A DNA stretch of 23,090 bases from an uncultured bacterium. Lineage in GTDB: Bacteria; Methylomirabilota; Methylomirabilia; Rokubacteriales; CSP1-6. Made by a program: the position numbers and the translations under genes. The stretch is from positions 1 through 23,090 of the forward strand of contig CAMLFJ010000001.1 of assembly GCA_946479205.1 (NCBI GenBank). Reading direction: 5' to 3'. Position 1 is the first letter of the stretch, and every line of letters starts with the position of its first letter. The notes beneath the pieces were generated by a model. It did not search any database, was not told the origin of the DNA, and worked only from the letters and a program-made list of their open reading frames with translations. Positions 1 through 7,989 of this stretch are shown here, in pieces.

Positions 1-70
1 CCAGGAAGGTGGGGCTGCCCGCCATGTCCTTGAAGGGCGCGACCAGCACCGCGTGCAGCAGCTCAAGCAT
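1..70 (-). CDS. Branched-chain ABC transporter permease (LivH-type), N-terminal fragment
   Basis: An ATG at 70-68 overlaps the end of the preceding livG by 8 bp (ATGCTTGA) and opens a frame that stays open to the left edge. The visible 23 residues begin MLELLHAVLVAPFKDMAGSP and then TFL. They are too few for a domain match. The start overlap, the position directly after an ATP-binding gene and my recollection of similar leaders on LivH-type permeases (a membrane channel subunit for branched-chain amino acids or related carboxylates) make a second LivH the best guess. It would belong to the same operon as the acyl-CoA ligase and livG to its right. The remainder lies outside the window, so the product is inferred mainly from context. 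Confidence 0.5.
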   Translation of the reverse strand, partial: MLELLHAVLVAPFKDMAGSPTFL

Positions 71-857
71 GGGCCACGCCCAGGTAGGCGTCGATCACGC
101 CCTGGTCGGCACGGACCTCGTCGGGCCGGCCGTCGGCGATCTTGCGCCCGTAGTCGAGCGCGATCACCCGGTCCGAGATGTCCATCACCACGCTCATGTC
201 GTGCTCGATCAGCGCGATGGTGGTGCCGAACTCGTCGTTGACCCCGAGGATGAAGCGGCACATGTCTTCCTTCTCCTCGACGTTCATGCCCGCCATCGGC
301 TCGTCGAGGAGCAGGAGCTTGGGCTCGGCCGCGAGGGCGCGGGCGAGCTCCACCCGCTTCTGTAGCCCGTAGGGCAGCTTGCCCGCGGAGGCCTTGCGGA
401 TGGCCTGGATCTCCAGGAAGTCGATGATGCGCTCCACGAACTCGCGGTGCGCGAGCTCCTGCTTCATGGCCGGGCCCCAGTAGAGCGCCTCCAGCAGGAA
501 GCTGCCCCGCATCTTGAGGAGGCGGCCGGTCATGATGTTGTCGAGCACGCTCATGCCCTTGAAGAGCGCCACGTTCTGGAAGGTGCGCGCCACCCCGAGG
601 GCCGCCACGTCGTAGGGCCGGAGCTGCGTCCGGTCACGGCCCTCGAAGAGGATCTGGCCCTCGTAGGGCTGGTAGAAGCCGCTGACCACGTTGAGCAGGG
701 TGGTCTTGCCCGCGCCGTTGGGGCCGATGATGGCCACGATCTCCCCGCGGCGGATCTCGAGGCTCACCCCCTCGAGGGCCTGCACCGCCCCGAAGCGCAC
801 GCTGATCCGGTTGACCTCGAGGAGCGGCGTGGGCGGCGGATCCGGCCGGGCTCTCAT
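63..857 (-). CDS. livG: Branched-chain amino acid-type ABC transporter ATP-binding protein (LivG-like), second cluster
   Basis: This 264-residue ATPase would energise a Liv-type importer at the cytoplasmic face of the inner membrane. Visible motifs are Walker A GPNGAGKT (45-52), the Q-loop Gln94, a degenerate signature LPYGLQKR (161-168) typical of LivG rather than LivF, Walker B LLLLDEP (181-187) and the switch His219. The C-terminal part GRKIADGRPDEVRADQGVIDAYLG is the usual LivG ending. The start ATG at 857-855 shares ATGA with the stop of the upstream acyl-CoA ligase, which implies translational coupling. The frame is open further upstream but only as a shadow of the ligase gene. It is a paralogue of the livG at 7234-7989, not a recent duplicate, since the two differ widely outside the motifs. 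Confidence 0.93.
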   Translation of the reverse strand: MRARPDPPPTPLLEVNRISVRFGAVQALEGVSLEIRRGEIVAIIGPNGAGKTTLLNVVSGFYQPYEGQILFEGRDRTQLRPYDVAALGVARTFQNVALFKGMSVLDNIMTGRLLKMRGSFLLEALYWGPAMKQELAHREFVERIIDFLEIQAIRKASAGKLPYGLQKRVELARALAAEPKLLLLDEPMAGMNVEEKEDMCRFILGVNDEFGTTIALIEHDMSVVMDISDRVIALDYGRKIADGRPDEVRADQGVIDAYLGVAHA

Positions 858-2800
858 CGGGTCGTCCCCGCGGGCGCGAAGGTCTCCGCCTCGTTGATCC
901 GCACCGCGGCCCGTACGGTGGCGGTGCGCCCGTCCTCGTAGGTCACCTGGGCCTCCACGTTGACGTGGTCCGCGGTGCCGTAGAGGGCCTCGATCAGCGG
1001 GGCGTACTTCTGGGCCACGAAGCCGCGCCGCACCTTGCGGGTGCGGGTGATCTCCTGGTCGTCCGCGTCCAGCTCCTTGTGCAGGAGCAGGAAGCGCCGG
1101 ATCTGGGCCCCGCACAGCGTCTCCTCGTCGAGGAGGCTCCGGTTGACCCGCACCACCTCGCGTCGGATCAGCTCGTGGACCTCGGGCTTCTGGGCCAGAT
1201 CGGTGTAGCTCGTGTAGGCCAGGCCGCGGCGCTCCGCCCAGTTGCCGACCGAGGCCAGGTCGATGTTGATCAGCGCGCTCACGAAGCCGCGCTCGTGCCC
1301 GACGCAGACCGCCTCCTTGACGTATGGCGAGAACTTGAGCTTGTTCTCGAGGTACTTGGGCGCGAAGATCGTGCCCCCCGACAGCCGGCCCACGTCGCGG
1401 GCCCGGTCGATGATCTTGAGGTGGCCGTCCTTGTCGAAGAAGCCGGCGTCTCCCGAGTGCACCCAGCCGTCGTCGAGGGTCTCCCGGGTGGCCTCCGGGT
1501 TCTTGTAATAGCCCTGGAACACTCCCGGGCCTCGGTACATCACCTCGCCGGTCTCGCTGATGCGCACCTCGACGCCGGGCAGCGGCGGGCCCACCGTGTC
1601 GAGCTTGACGTCGCCGTCCTGCTGGATGCAGATCAGCGCGCTCGACTCGGTCATGCCGTAGAGCTGCTTCACGTTGACGCCGAGCGAGCGGTAGAACTCG
1701 AAGAGCTCGGGCCCGATCGCCTCGCCCGCGGTGTAGGCGACCCGGATCTTCCCCATGCCCAGGTTGTCGCGCAGGGGCCCGTAGACGAGTAGCCAGCCGA
1801 GCGGGTAGAGCAGCCGGTCGAGCAGCGCGGGCGATCGGTGCGCGAGGCGGCGGCGCTCCACGCGGCGGGCCACCTCGAGGAACACGTGCACCATGCGCCG
1901 CTTGACCCACGCGGTGTCGTCGACCCGGATCATGACCGAGGTCAGGATGTTCTCCCAGATGCGGGGCGGCGCGAAGAAGTAGGTCGGACCGATCTCCTTC
2001 AGGTCCGCCAGCACGGTGGCCGCGCTCTCCGGGCAGTTGGTGGTGAAGCCCGCCACCATCGACTGCCCGAAGGAGAACATGTGATCGCCGATCCACGCCA
2101 TGGGCAGGTACGCCATGACCTCCTCGGCCGAGGTCAAGCGCTCGCGCTCGATCGCGCTGCGCGCGGTCTCGATCAGGTTGCGGTGCGAGAGCATCGCGCC
2201 CTTTGGCTGCCCGGTGGTCCCCGAGGTGTAGGCGATGACCGCGGTATCCTCGGCCGAGCCGCGGGCCACCTCCTGGTCGAAGTAGCCCGGGTTGTCCTGG
2301 GCGAACTTGCGGCCGCGCTCCTTGAGCTCGTCGAGGCTCAGCAGGCAGGGATCCTGGTAGTGCCGCAGGCCCCGCGCGTCGGCGTAGACGATCCACTCGA
2401 GCATCGGGCACTGCGAGCGGACGTGGAGCAGCTTGTCCACCTGCTCCTGGTCCTCGACCACCGCGAAGCGTACCTCCGCGTGACCGACGATGTACTGCAT
2501 CTCCTTCTCGATGGAGTCCTGGTAGAGCGGCACCGGGATCCCGCCGAGCGCCTGCGTGGCCAGCATGGCCCAGTAGAGCTGGGGCCGGTTGTCGCCGACC
2601 ACTGCGGTCTTGTCACCCCGGGCGAAGCCGAGCGCGGCCAGGCCCAGCGCGATGAGCCGGGCCTGCTCGACGTACTGGCTCCACGTGTGCGATTGCCAGA
2701 TGCCCAGGTCCTTCTCCCGGATGGCGACCTTCCGCGGAAGGCGCTGGGCGTTGCGAAGGGCGAGCTTCGGGAAGGTGTCGAGTCCCGGATCGAGCATCAC
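854..2800 (-). CDS. AMP-forming acyl-CoA synthetase (long-chain fatty acid-CoA ligase family)
   Basis: This 648-residue member of the ANL superfamily would activate a carboxylic acid to its CoA thioester by way of an acyl-adenylate. Seen: the P-loop-like motif YTSGTTGQPKG (191-201), YGMTE (381-385), SGDAGF with the ribose-binding Asp451, and a C-terminal lysine in RTRKVRR (Lys589) at the place of the adenylation lysine. The length and the split between the large and C-terminal domains resemble long-chain (FadD15/Faa-like) enzymes, but chain length cannot be read from sequence alone. The start is GTG at 2800 or the adjacent ATG at 2797; no convincing Shine-Dalgarno sequence is visible. Being the first gene of an operon with livG and a LivH-like permease, it may activate the acid that this importer brings in (inference). 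Confidence 0.92.
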   Translation of the reverse strand: MMLDPGLDTFPKLALRNAQRLPRKVAIREKDLGIWQSHTWSQYVEQARLIALGLAALGFARGDKTAVVGDNRPQLYWAMLATQALGGIPVPLYQDSIEKEMQYIVGHAEVRFAVVEDQEQVDKLLHVRSQCPMLEWIVYADARGLRHYQDPCLLSLDELKERGRKFAQDNPGYFDQEVARGSAEDTAVIAYTSGTTGQPKGAMLSHRNLIETARSAIERERLTSAEEVMAYLPMAWIGDHMFSFGQSMVAGFTTNCPESAATVLADLKEIGPTYFFAPPRIWENILTSVMIRVDDTAWVKRRMVHVFLEVARRVERRRLAHRSPALLDRLLYPLGWLLVYGPLRDNLGMGKIRVAYTAGEAIGPELFEFYRSLGVNVKQLYGMTESSALICIQQDGDVKLDTVGPPLPGVEVRISETGEVMYRGPGVFQGYYKNPEATRETLDDGWVHSGDAGFFDKDGHLKIIDRARDVGRLSGGTIFAPKYLENKLKFSPYVKEAVCVGHERGFVSALINIDLASVGNWAERRGLAYTSYTDLAQKPEVHELIRREVVRVNRSLLDEETLCGAQIRRFLLLHKELDADDQEITRTRKVRRGFVAQKYAPLIEALYGTADHVNVEAQVTYEDGRTATVRAAVRINEAETFAPAGTTR

Positions 2801-2916
2801 GTGCGCATGCGGGTGCGGGGCGCGCGCGGTCGCGCGGGGCGAGGTTCTCTTGCACCGTTGGAGAGAGTCTTCACGCTCATGGGGAGCACCCGCGCTGGCG
2901 GTGATAAAGTGGCGAA

Positions 2917-2945
2917 AGTCTAGCCCAGGCCCTCGGGGGTGTCAA
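2917..2945 (-). promoter_or_regulatory. Sigma70-like promoter for the acyl-CoA ligase-livG operon
   Basis: On the minus strand a perfect -35 TTGACA (2945-2940) is followed after 17 nt by TAGACT (2922-2917), a 4/6 match to the -10 consensus. Transcription would start near 2910, leaving a leader of about 110 nt before the ligase start. The -35 box overlaps the first codons of the plus-strand gene at 2939, so the two genes share regulatory DNA. Confidence 0.55.
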
Positions 2946-3367
2946 GGACTTTGCCCACCAAGACAAGGGTTTACGGCTCCTCAGGGGGTCTCGCGGGAGC
3001 TGTCGCCGTGGCGGCCGCCTGCCTGGCCGTGGCCCTCTCGACCGCCCCGCCCGGTCAGGCCCAGTCCGAGCCCGACTGCGGCCGGCCGACCCAGGGGCGG
3101 GAGCTGATCGCCCGGCTCCGGCTGGCCGAGATCGAGGGCGCCGAGGACATTCACCGGGCCGCGATGTGGGAGGCCTTCGGCCGCTGTCCCGAGGGCGCCG
3201 CGGGCGGCCCGTGCCGGACCGGCGAGCAGCGGCGCTTCGAGGCCGAGTGGGAAGGCCAGCGGGCCCAGATCGACGCGAAGTACCGGGCGGTCCTGAGCGA
3301 TTTCGAGTGGCGGTGCCGGGCGATCATCGGCCGGCTCGCCCCGGGAGGGCTCAGAGCGGTTTCCTGA
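2939..3367 (+). CDS. Small secreted protein of unknown function with four mature cysteines
   Basis: I do not recognise the family. The 142-residue product has a basic N-terminus, a hydrophobic run (about 18-36) and a likely signal peptidase site after Gln-Ala (41), then a charged helical-looking mature domain of about 100 residues. Mature cysteines 47, 83, 92 and 126 could form two disulfides in the periplasm. Strong G/C at third codon positions supports real coding despite being the only plus-strand gene here. The start is uncertain: GTG at 2939 has no clear Shine-Dalgarno sequence, and TTG at 2951 has AAGGA only 3 nt upstream. The last 17 bp overlap the 3' end of livM on the other strand. 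A loose resemblance to small Cys-containing lysozyme-inhibitor-like proteins is only a guess. Confidence 0.65.
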   Translation: MSRTLPTKTRVYGSSGGLAGAVAVAAACLAVALSTAPPGQAQSEPDCGRPTQGRELIARLRLAEIEGAEDIHRAAMWEAFGRCPEGAAGGPCRTGEQRRFEAEWEGQRAQIDAKYRAVLSDFEWRCRAIIGRLAPGGLRAVS

Positions 3368-4289
3368 TCACCCGGGCCAGCTCGCCCACCACGCCGCGCC
3401 GGAACGCCAGCACGCAGAGCACGAAGATGCTCCCCTGCACCACGGTCACCCACGCCCCGAGCTGGGCCAGGTAGGTCTCGAGCCCGATCACGATGACCGC
3501 GCCCACCACCGGGCCGAACACCGTGCCGAGCCCGCCCAGCAGGGTCATGAGCACCACCTCCCCCGACATGGTCCAGTGCACGTCGGTGAGCGAGGCGAGC
3601 TGGAACACGATCGCCTTGGTGCCGCCGGCCAGGCCGGAGAGCGCGGCCGAGAGCACGAAGGCGATGAGCTTGTAGCGATCGGCCTGGTAGCCCAGCGAGA
3701 GCGCCCGCGGCTCGTTCTCCCGCACCGCCTTCAGCACCTGGCCGAAGGGGGAGTGGATGGTCCGGTAGATGAGCAGGAACCCGGCCAGGAACACCGCGAG
3801 CACCACGTAGTACATGACGAGCGTGTTGCGGAGGTCGACGAACCCGAACAGGGTGCCGCGCGGGACCGCCTGGATGCCGTCCTCGCCGTGGGTGAACGGA
3901 GCCTGCAGGCAGAAGAAGAAGAGCATCTGGGCCAGGGCGAGCGTGATCATCGCGAAGTAGATGCCCTGCCGCCGGATGGCCAGCGCGCCGATCGCGAGCC
4001 CGAGCAGGGCCGCGGCCGCCACCCCGAGCAGGATGGCCAGCTCCGGCGGCCAGCCCCACACCTTGGCCGCGTGCGCGGTGACGTAGCCGGCCGAGCCCAG
4101 GTAGGCGGCGTGGCCGAAGGAGAGCAGGCCCGCGTACCCGATCAGCAGGTTGAACGCGCAGGCGAAGAGAGCGAAGCAGAGCGCCTTCATCAGGAAGACC
4201 GGGTAGACCACGAACGGGCCGACCACGAACGCGGCCACCATCAGCCCGAACACCACCGCCTGATGGCGCAGGGTCGGTGCGGCGGCCAT
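3351..4289 (-). CDS. livM: Branched-chain amino acid-type ABC transporter permease LivM
   Basis: This 312-residue, very hydrophobic protein is the second channel subunit of the Liv-type importer. After an N-terminal pair of membrane segments it has the family stretch LLIGYAGLLSFGHAAYLGSAGY (residues about 48-69), then the conserved EAA-like cytoplasmic loop RTIHSPFGQVLKAVRENEPRA with SLGY following, and GGLGTVFGPVVGA near the C-terminus, all typical of LivM. The ATG at 4289 lies one base after the livH stop, so it is translated with livH. It is the last gene of the long operon; its end overlaps the convergent plus-strand gene by 17 bp and no intrinsic terminator is visible there. Confidence 0.95.
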   Translation of the reverse strand: MAAAPTLRHQAVVFGLMVAAFVVGPFVVYPVFLMKALCFALFACAFNLLIGYAGLLSFGHAAYLGSAGYVTAHAAKVWGWPPELAILLGVAAAALLGLAIGALAIRRQGIYFAMITLALAQMLFFFCLQAPFTHGEDGIQAVPRGTLFGFVDLRNTLVMYYVVLAVFLAGFLLIYRTIHSPFGQVLKAVRENEPRALSLGYQADRYKLIAFVLSAALSGLAGGTKAIVFQLASLTDVHWTMSGEVVLMTLLGGLGTVFGPVVGAVIVIGLETYLAQLGAWVTVVQGSIFVLCVLAFRRGVVGELARVIRKPL

Positions 4290-4290
4290 G

Positions 4291-5172
4291 CTACTGCGCC
4301 CGTCCGAAGAGGCCGGCCGGCTTCACGAGCAGGACGAGCGCCATGATCACGAAGATGACCGTGTTGGACGCCTCCGGGTAGAACACCTTGGTCAGGCCCT
4401 CGACCAGCCCCAGGCCGAAGCCGGTGACGATCGAGCCCATGATCGAGCCCATGCCGCCGATCACCACCACCGCGAACACCACGATGATCAGGTCCGCGCC
4501 CATCAGGGGGTTCACCTGGTAGATCGGCGCGGCGAGCACGCCGGCCAGCGCGGCCAGCGCGACCCCGATCCCGTAGGTGAGCGTGATCATCCGCGGCACG
4601 TTGATGCCGAAGGCCTGCACCAGCGCCGGGTTCTCGGTCGCCGCGCGCAGGTAGGAGCCGAGCTTGGTGCGCTCGATCACGAACCAGGTGGCCAGGCAGA
4701 CGGAGAGCGAGAACACGATGACCCACGCCCGGTAGTTCGGCAGCACCATGAAGCCGAGATTGCGGCCGCCGGTGAGCTGGGCGGGGATCGCGTAGGGCAG
4801 GCCCGACGAGCCGAAGTTGTTGCGGAAGAGACCCTGGATGATCAGCCCCAGGCCGAAGGTGAGAAGGAGCCCGTAGAGGTGATCGAGAGCGTACAGGCGC
4901 TTGAGCAGGAAGCGCTCGAGCACGATGCCAACCACCCCGACCGCCACCGGCGCCAGCAGCAGGGCCCACCAGTAGCCGACCCCGGCGTACTGGAGGAGGA
5001 AGTACGCGACGAACGCGCCCATCATGTACTGGGCGCCGTGCGTGAAGTTGATGATGTTGAGCAGGCCGAAGATGACGGACAGGCCGAGGCTCAGCATCGC
5101 GTAGAACGAGCCGTTGATGAGCCCGATGAGGAGCTGGCCGAACAGGGCCTGCGGGGGGATGCCGAAGATCAT
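4291..5172 (-). CDS. livH: Branched-chain amino acid-type ABC transporter permease LivH
   Basis: This 293-residue inner-membrane permease pairs with LivM to form the translocation path. Seen: the N-terminal family motif LINGSFYAMLSLGLSVIFGLLNIINFTHG split over residues 18-46, the coupling-helix stretch RTKLGSYLRAATENPALVQAFGI, and GGMGSIMGSIVTGFGLGLVEG near the C-terminus. Multiple hydrophobic segments fit the usual eight. The ATG at 5172-5170 comes right after a palindromic intergenic repeat that separates it from livK, so its messenger segment starts behind a strong hairpin. Substrate specificity lies in the binding protein, not here. Confidence 0.95.
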   Translation of the reverse strand: MIFGIPPQALFGQLLIGLINGSFYAMLSLGLSVIFGLLNIINFTHGAQYMMGAFVAYFLLQYAGVGYWWALLLAPVAVGVVGIVLERFLLKRLYALDHLYGLLLTFGLGLIIQGLFRNNFGSSGLPYAIPAQLTGGRNLGFMVLPNYRAWVIVFSLSVCLATWFVIERTKLGSYLRAATENPALVQAFGINVPRMITLTYGIGVALAALAGVLAAPIYQVNPLMGADLIIVVFAVVVIGGMGSIMGSIVTGFGLGLVEGLTKVFYPEASNTVIFVIMALVLLVKPAGLFGRAQ

Positions 5173-5186
5173 TGACGAGTCGCCAT

Positions 5187-5269
5187 CCCCTCACCCTGCC
5201 CTCTCCCCAAAGGGGAGAGGGTGCTTCGACTTCCCTCTCCCCGTCGCGGGGAGAGGGCAGGGTGAGGGG
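5187..5269. repeat. REP-like nested palindrome between livK and livH
   Basis: The outer arms 5187-5208 and 5248-5269 are perfect 22-bp inverted repeats. The core CCCTCTCCCC/GGGGAGAGGG also forms two smaller hairpins (5199-5208 with 5212-5221, and 5233-5242 with 5248-5257). This composition and nesting match the CCCTCACCC...GGGTGAGGG palindromes that I know as dispersed intergenic repeats in many high-GC bacteria. In the transcript it would lie directly behind the livK stop, where such elements often protect the 3' end of the binding-protein message. Confidence 0.85.
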
Positions 5270-5278
5270 GAATGTCGG

Positions 5279-6493
5279 CTACTTCTTCACCAGGGGGCAA
5301 TCGCCCTGGTCGATGGGCCGGAACGCCTGCTCCGCCGGGGTGGTCGCGCGCGTCTTGTAGTAGTCCCACGGCCCCTTCGACTCCGACGGCTTCTTGACCT
5401 CGAAGAGGTACATCGGGTGCAGCTTGCGGCCGTCGGCGCGGATGGTGCCCTTGCCGAACAGGGGATCGTCGGTGGGTAGCTCCTTCATCTTGGCGATGAC
5501 CTTGGTCCCGTCATCGCCCTTGAGCGCCTCGACCGCCTTCAGGTAGTGCAGCGTCGCGGAGTACACCCCGGCGTGGATCATGGTGGGATGGATGCCCCGG
5601 TCCAGCTCCGCGAACCGCTTGGCGAAGGCCCGGGTCTTGTCGTTCATGTCCCAGTAGAAGGCCTCGGTGAAGATCAGCCCCTGGGCCGTCTGCAGGCCGA
5701 GCGCGTGCACGTCGGTGATGAACACGAGCAGGCCGGCCAGGTTCTGCCCACCCTTGACGATCCCGAACTCGGCGGCCTGCTTGATGCTGTTGGTGGTGTC
5801 TCCGCCCGCGTTCGCCAGCCCGATGATCTTGGCCTTCGAGGACTGGGCCTGAAGCAGGAACGAGGAGAAGTCGGCGGTATTGAGCGGGTGCCGCACCTTG
5901 CCCAGCACCTTGCCGCCGTTCTTGAGTACCACCGCCTCGGTGTCCCGCTCGAGCGCGTGCCCGAAGGCGTAGTCCGCGGTGATGAAGAACCACGAGTCGC
6001 CGCCCGTCTTCACGATCGCGCTGCCGGTCCCGTTGGCGAGCGCCCAGGTGTCGTAGGTCCAGTGGATGGTGTTGGGCGAGCACGCCTTGCCGGTCAGGTC
6101 CGACGAGGCCGCCCCGGAGACGAGGAACGCCTTGCCCTTCTCCTTGACGATCTGGGTCACCGCGAGGGCGACCCCGGAGTTGGGCGTGTCCACGATCACG
6201 TCCACCTTGTCGGCGTCGAGCCACTGGCGCGCGATGCCCGACCCGACGTCGGCCTTGTTCTGGTGGTCGGCCGAGACGATCTCGACCTTCATCCCCTTCT
6301 TGGCGGCGCCGAAGTCCTCCACCGCCATGCGGGCCGCGATCACCGAGCCCTGGCCCGAGAGATCGGCGTAGAGGCTCGACATGTCGGTGAGCACGCCGAT
6401 CTTGATGATCCCGTCGGAGACCTGGGCCTGGGCCGCGGGCGCGGCGACGAGCCCGATCGCGGCCACGATGATGAGGAGCCGGTAGGTGAGCAT
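5279..6493 (-). CDS. livK: Periplasmic substrate-binding protein of a Liv-type ABC transporter
   Basis: This 404-residue Peripla_BP_6 family protein would capture the solute in the periplasm for the LivHMGF importer. It starts with a Sec signal peptide (MLTYRLL, hydrophobic to about 19, cleavage after AQA at 23) with no lipobox, then VSDGIIKIGVLTDMSSLYADLSG, the usual first strand of the family, and the conserved ADYAFGHALERD and PLNTADFSSFLLQAQ regions. A cysteine pair (in GKACSPNT and GDCPLVKK) could form a disulfide. A good Shine-Dalgarno sequence AAAGGA (6506-6501) sits 7 nt before the ATG. The close relatives I recall bind diverse ligands including aromatic acids, so branched-chain amino acids are not assured as the substrate. 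Confidence 0.92.
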   Translation of the reverse strand: MLTYRLLIIVAAIGLVAAPAAQAQVSDGIIKIGVLTDMSSLYADLSGQGSVIAARMAVEDFGAAKKGMKVEIVSADHQNKADVGSGIARQWLDADKVDVIVDTPNSGVALAVTQIVKEKGKAFLVSGAASSDLTGKACSPNTIHWTYDTWALANGTGSAIVKTGGDSWFFITADYAFGHALERDTEAVVLKNGGKVLGKVRHPLNTADFSSFLLQAQSSKAKIIGLANAGGDTTNSIKQAAEFGIVKGGQNLAGLLVFITDVHALGLQTAQGLIFTEAFYWDMNDKTRAFAKRFAELDRGIHPTMIHAGVYSATLHYLKAVEALKGDDGTKVIAKMKELPTDDPLFGKGTIRADGRKLHPMYLFEVKKPSESKGPWDYYKTRATTPAEQAFRPIDQGDCPLVKK

Positions 6494-6536
6494 GCGTTGA
6501 TCCTTTCGTTGGTTGAGTGAGACGTGGGCCGGGCGA

Positions 6537-7233
<697 letters not shown>

Positions 7234-7241
<8 letters not shown>

Positions 7242-7989
7242 CGCCCGCCCCCAGATAGGCCTGGACCACGTCCGGGTTGCGCGACACCGTCGCGTAGTCA
7301 CCCTCGGCCAGCACCTCGCCGCGGGCCAGCACCGTGATGGTATGGGAGAGGTGCTCCACCACGCTGAGGTTGTGCTCGACCATGAGCACGGTACGATTGC
7401 GCGCCACCTGCTGGATCAGGGCCGTGATGCGATCCACGTCCTCGTGGGCCATGCCCGCGGTGGGCTCGTCGAGCAGCATCATCTCGGGCTCGAGGGCGAG
7501 CGTGGTGGCGATCTCGAGCGCGCGCTTGCGCCCGTAGGGCAGCTCGACCGCGGGGGTGGCCTCGAAGCCGGCGAGCCCGACCGCGGCCAGGAGCTCGCGG
7601 GCCCGCTCGTGGAAGGCGTCGAGGGCCCGCTCCGAGCGCCAGAAGTCGAAGGATCGGCCGCGCCCGCGCTGGAGCGCGATGCGCACGTTCTCCAGCACCG
7701 TGAGGTGCGGGAACACCGCGGAGATCTGGAAGGAGCGCACGAGCCCGAGCCGCGCGATGTCCGCGGGCCCCCGGCCCGTGATGTCGCGGCCGTTGAAGGT
7801 GATGCGCCCGCGCGTGGGGGCCAGGAAGTGGGTCAGCAGGTTGAAGCAGGTGGTCTTGCCCGCCCCGTTGGGGCCGATGAGGGCGTGGATGGTTCCCCGC
7901 CGCACGCGCAGGTCCACGTCCTTCACCGCGAAGAACCCGCGGAACTCCTTGGTGAGCCCGCGCGTCTCGAGGATGACGTCGTCGGTCAT
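7234..7989 (-). CDS. livG: Branched-chain amino acid-type ABC transporter ATP-binding protein LivG
   Basis: This 251-residue ATPase is the LivG partner of the main importer. Seen: Walker A GPNGAGKT (39-46), Q-loop Gln88 in RSFQISAVFPHLTVLENV, a degenerate signature LPYGRKR (150-156), Walker B MMLLDEP (170-176) with TAGM, and switch His206. The ATG at 7989-7987 shares ATGA with the stop of the crotonase gene upstream, so the transport genes are translationally coupled to the catabolic genes. The frame also runs upstream through the crotonase gene, but that part is a shadow. Confidence 0.95.

Noticed and set aside
858..2411. A longer open frame that would extend the livG at 63-857 to 782 residues
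   Set aside because: The added part is the out-of-frame shadow of the acyl-CoA ligase, rich in Arg, Pro, Gly and Ala without domain features; the ATG at 857 with ATGA overlap fits the family length.
5187..5269. CRISPR or insertion-sequence end
   Set aside because: A single nested palindrome with no repeat-spacer pattern and no transposase; it fits a REP-like element.
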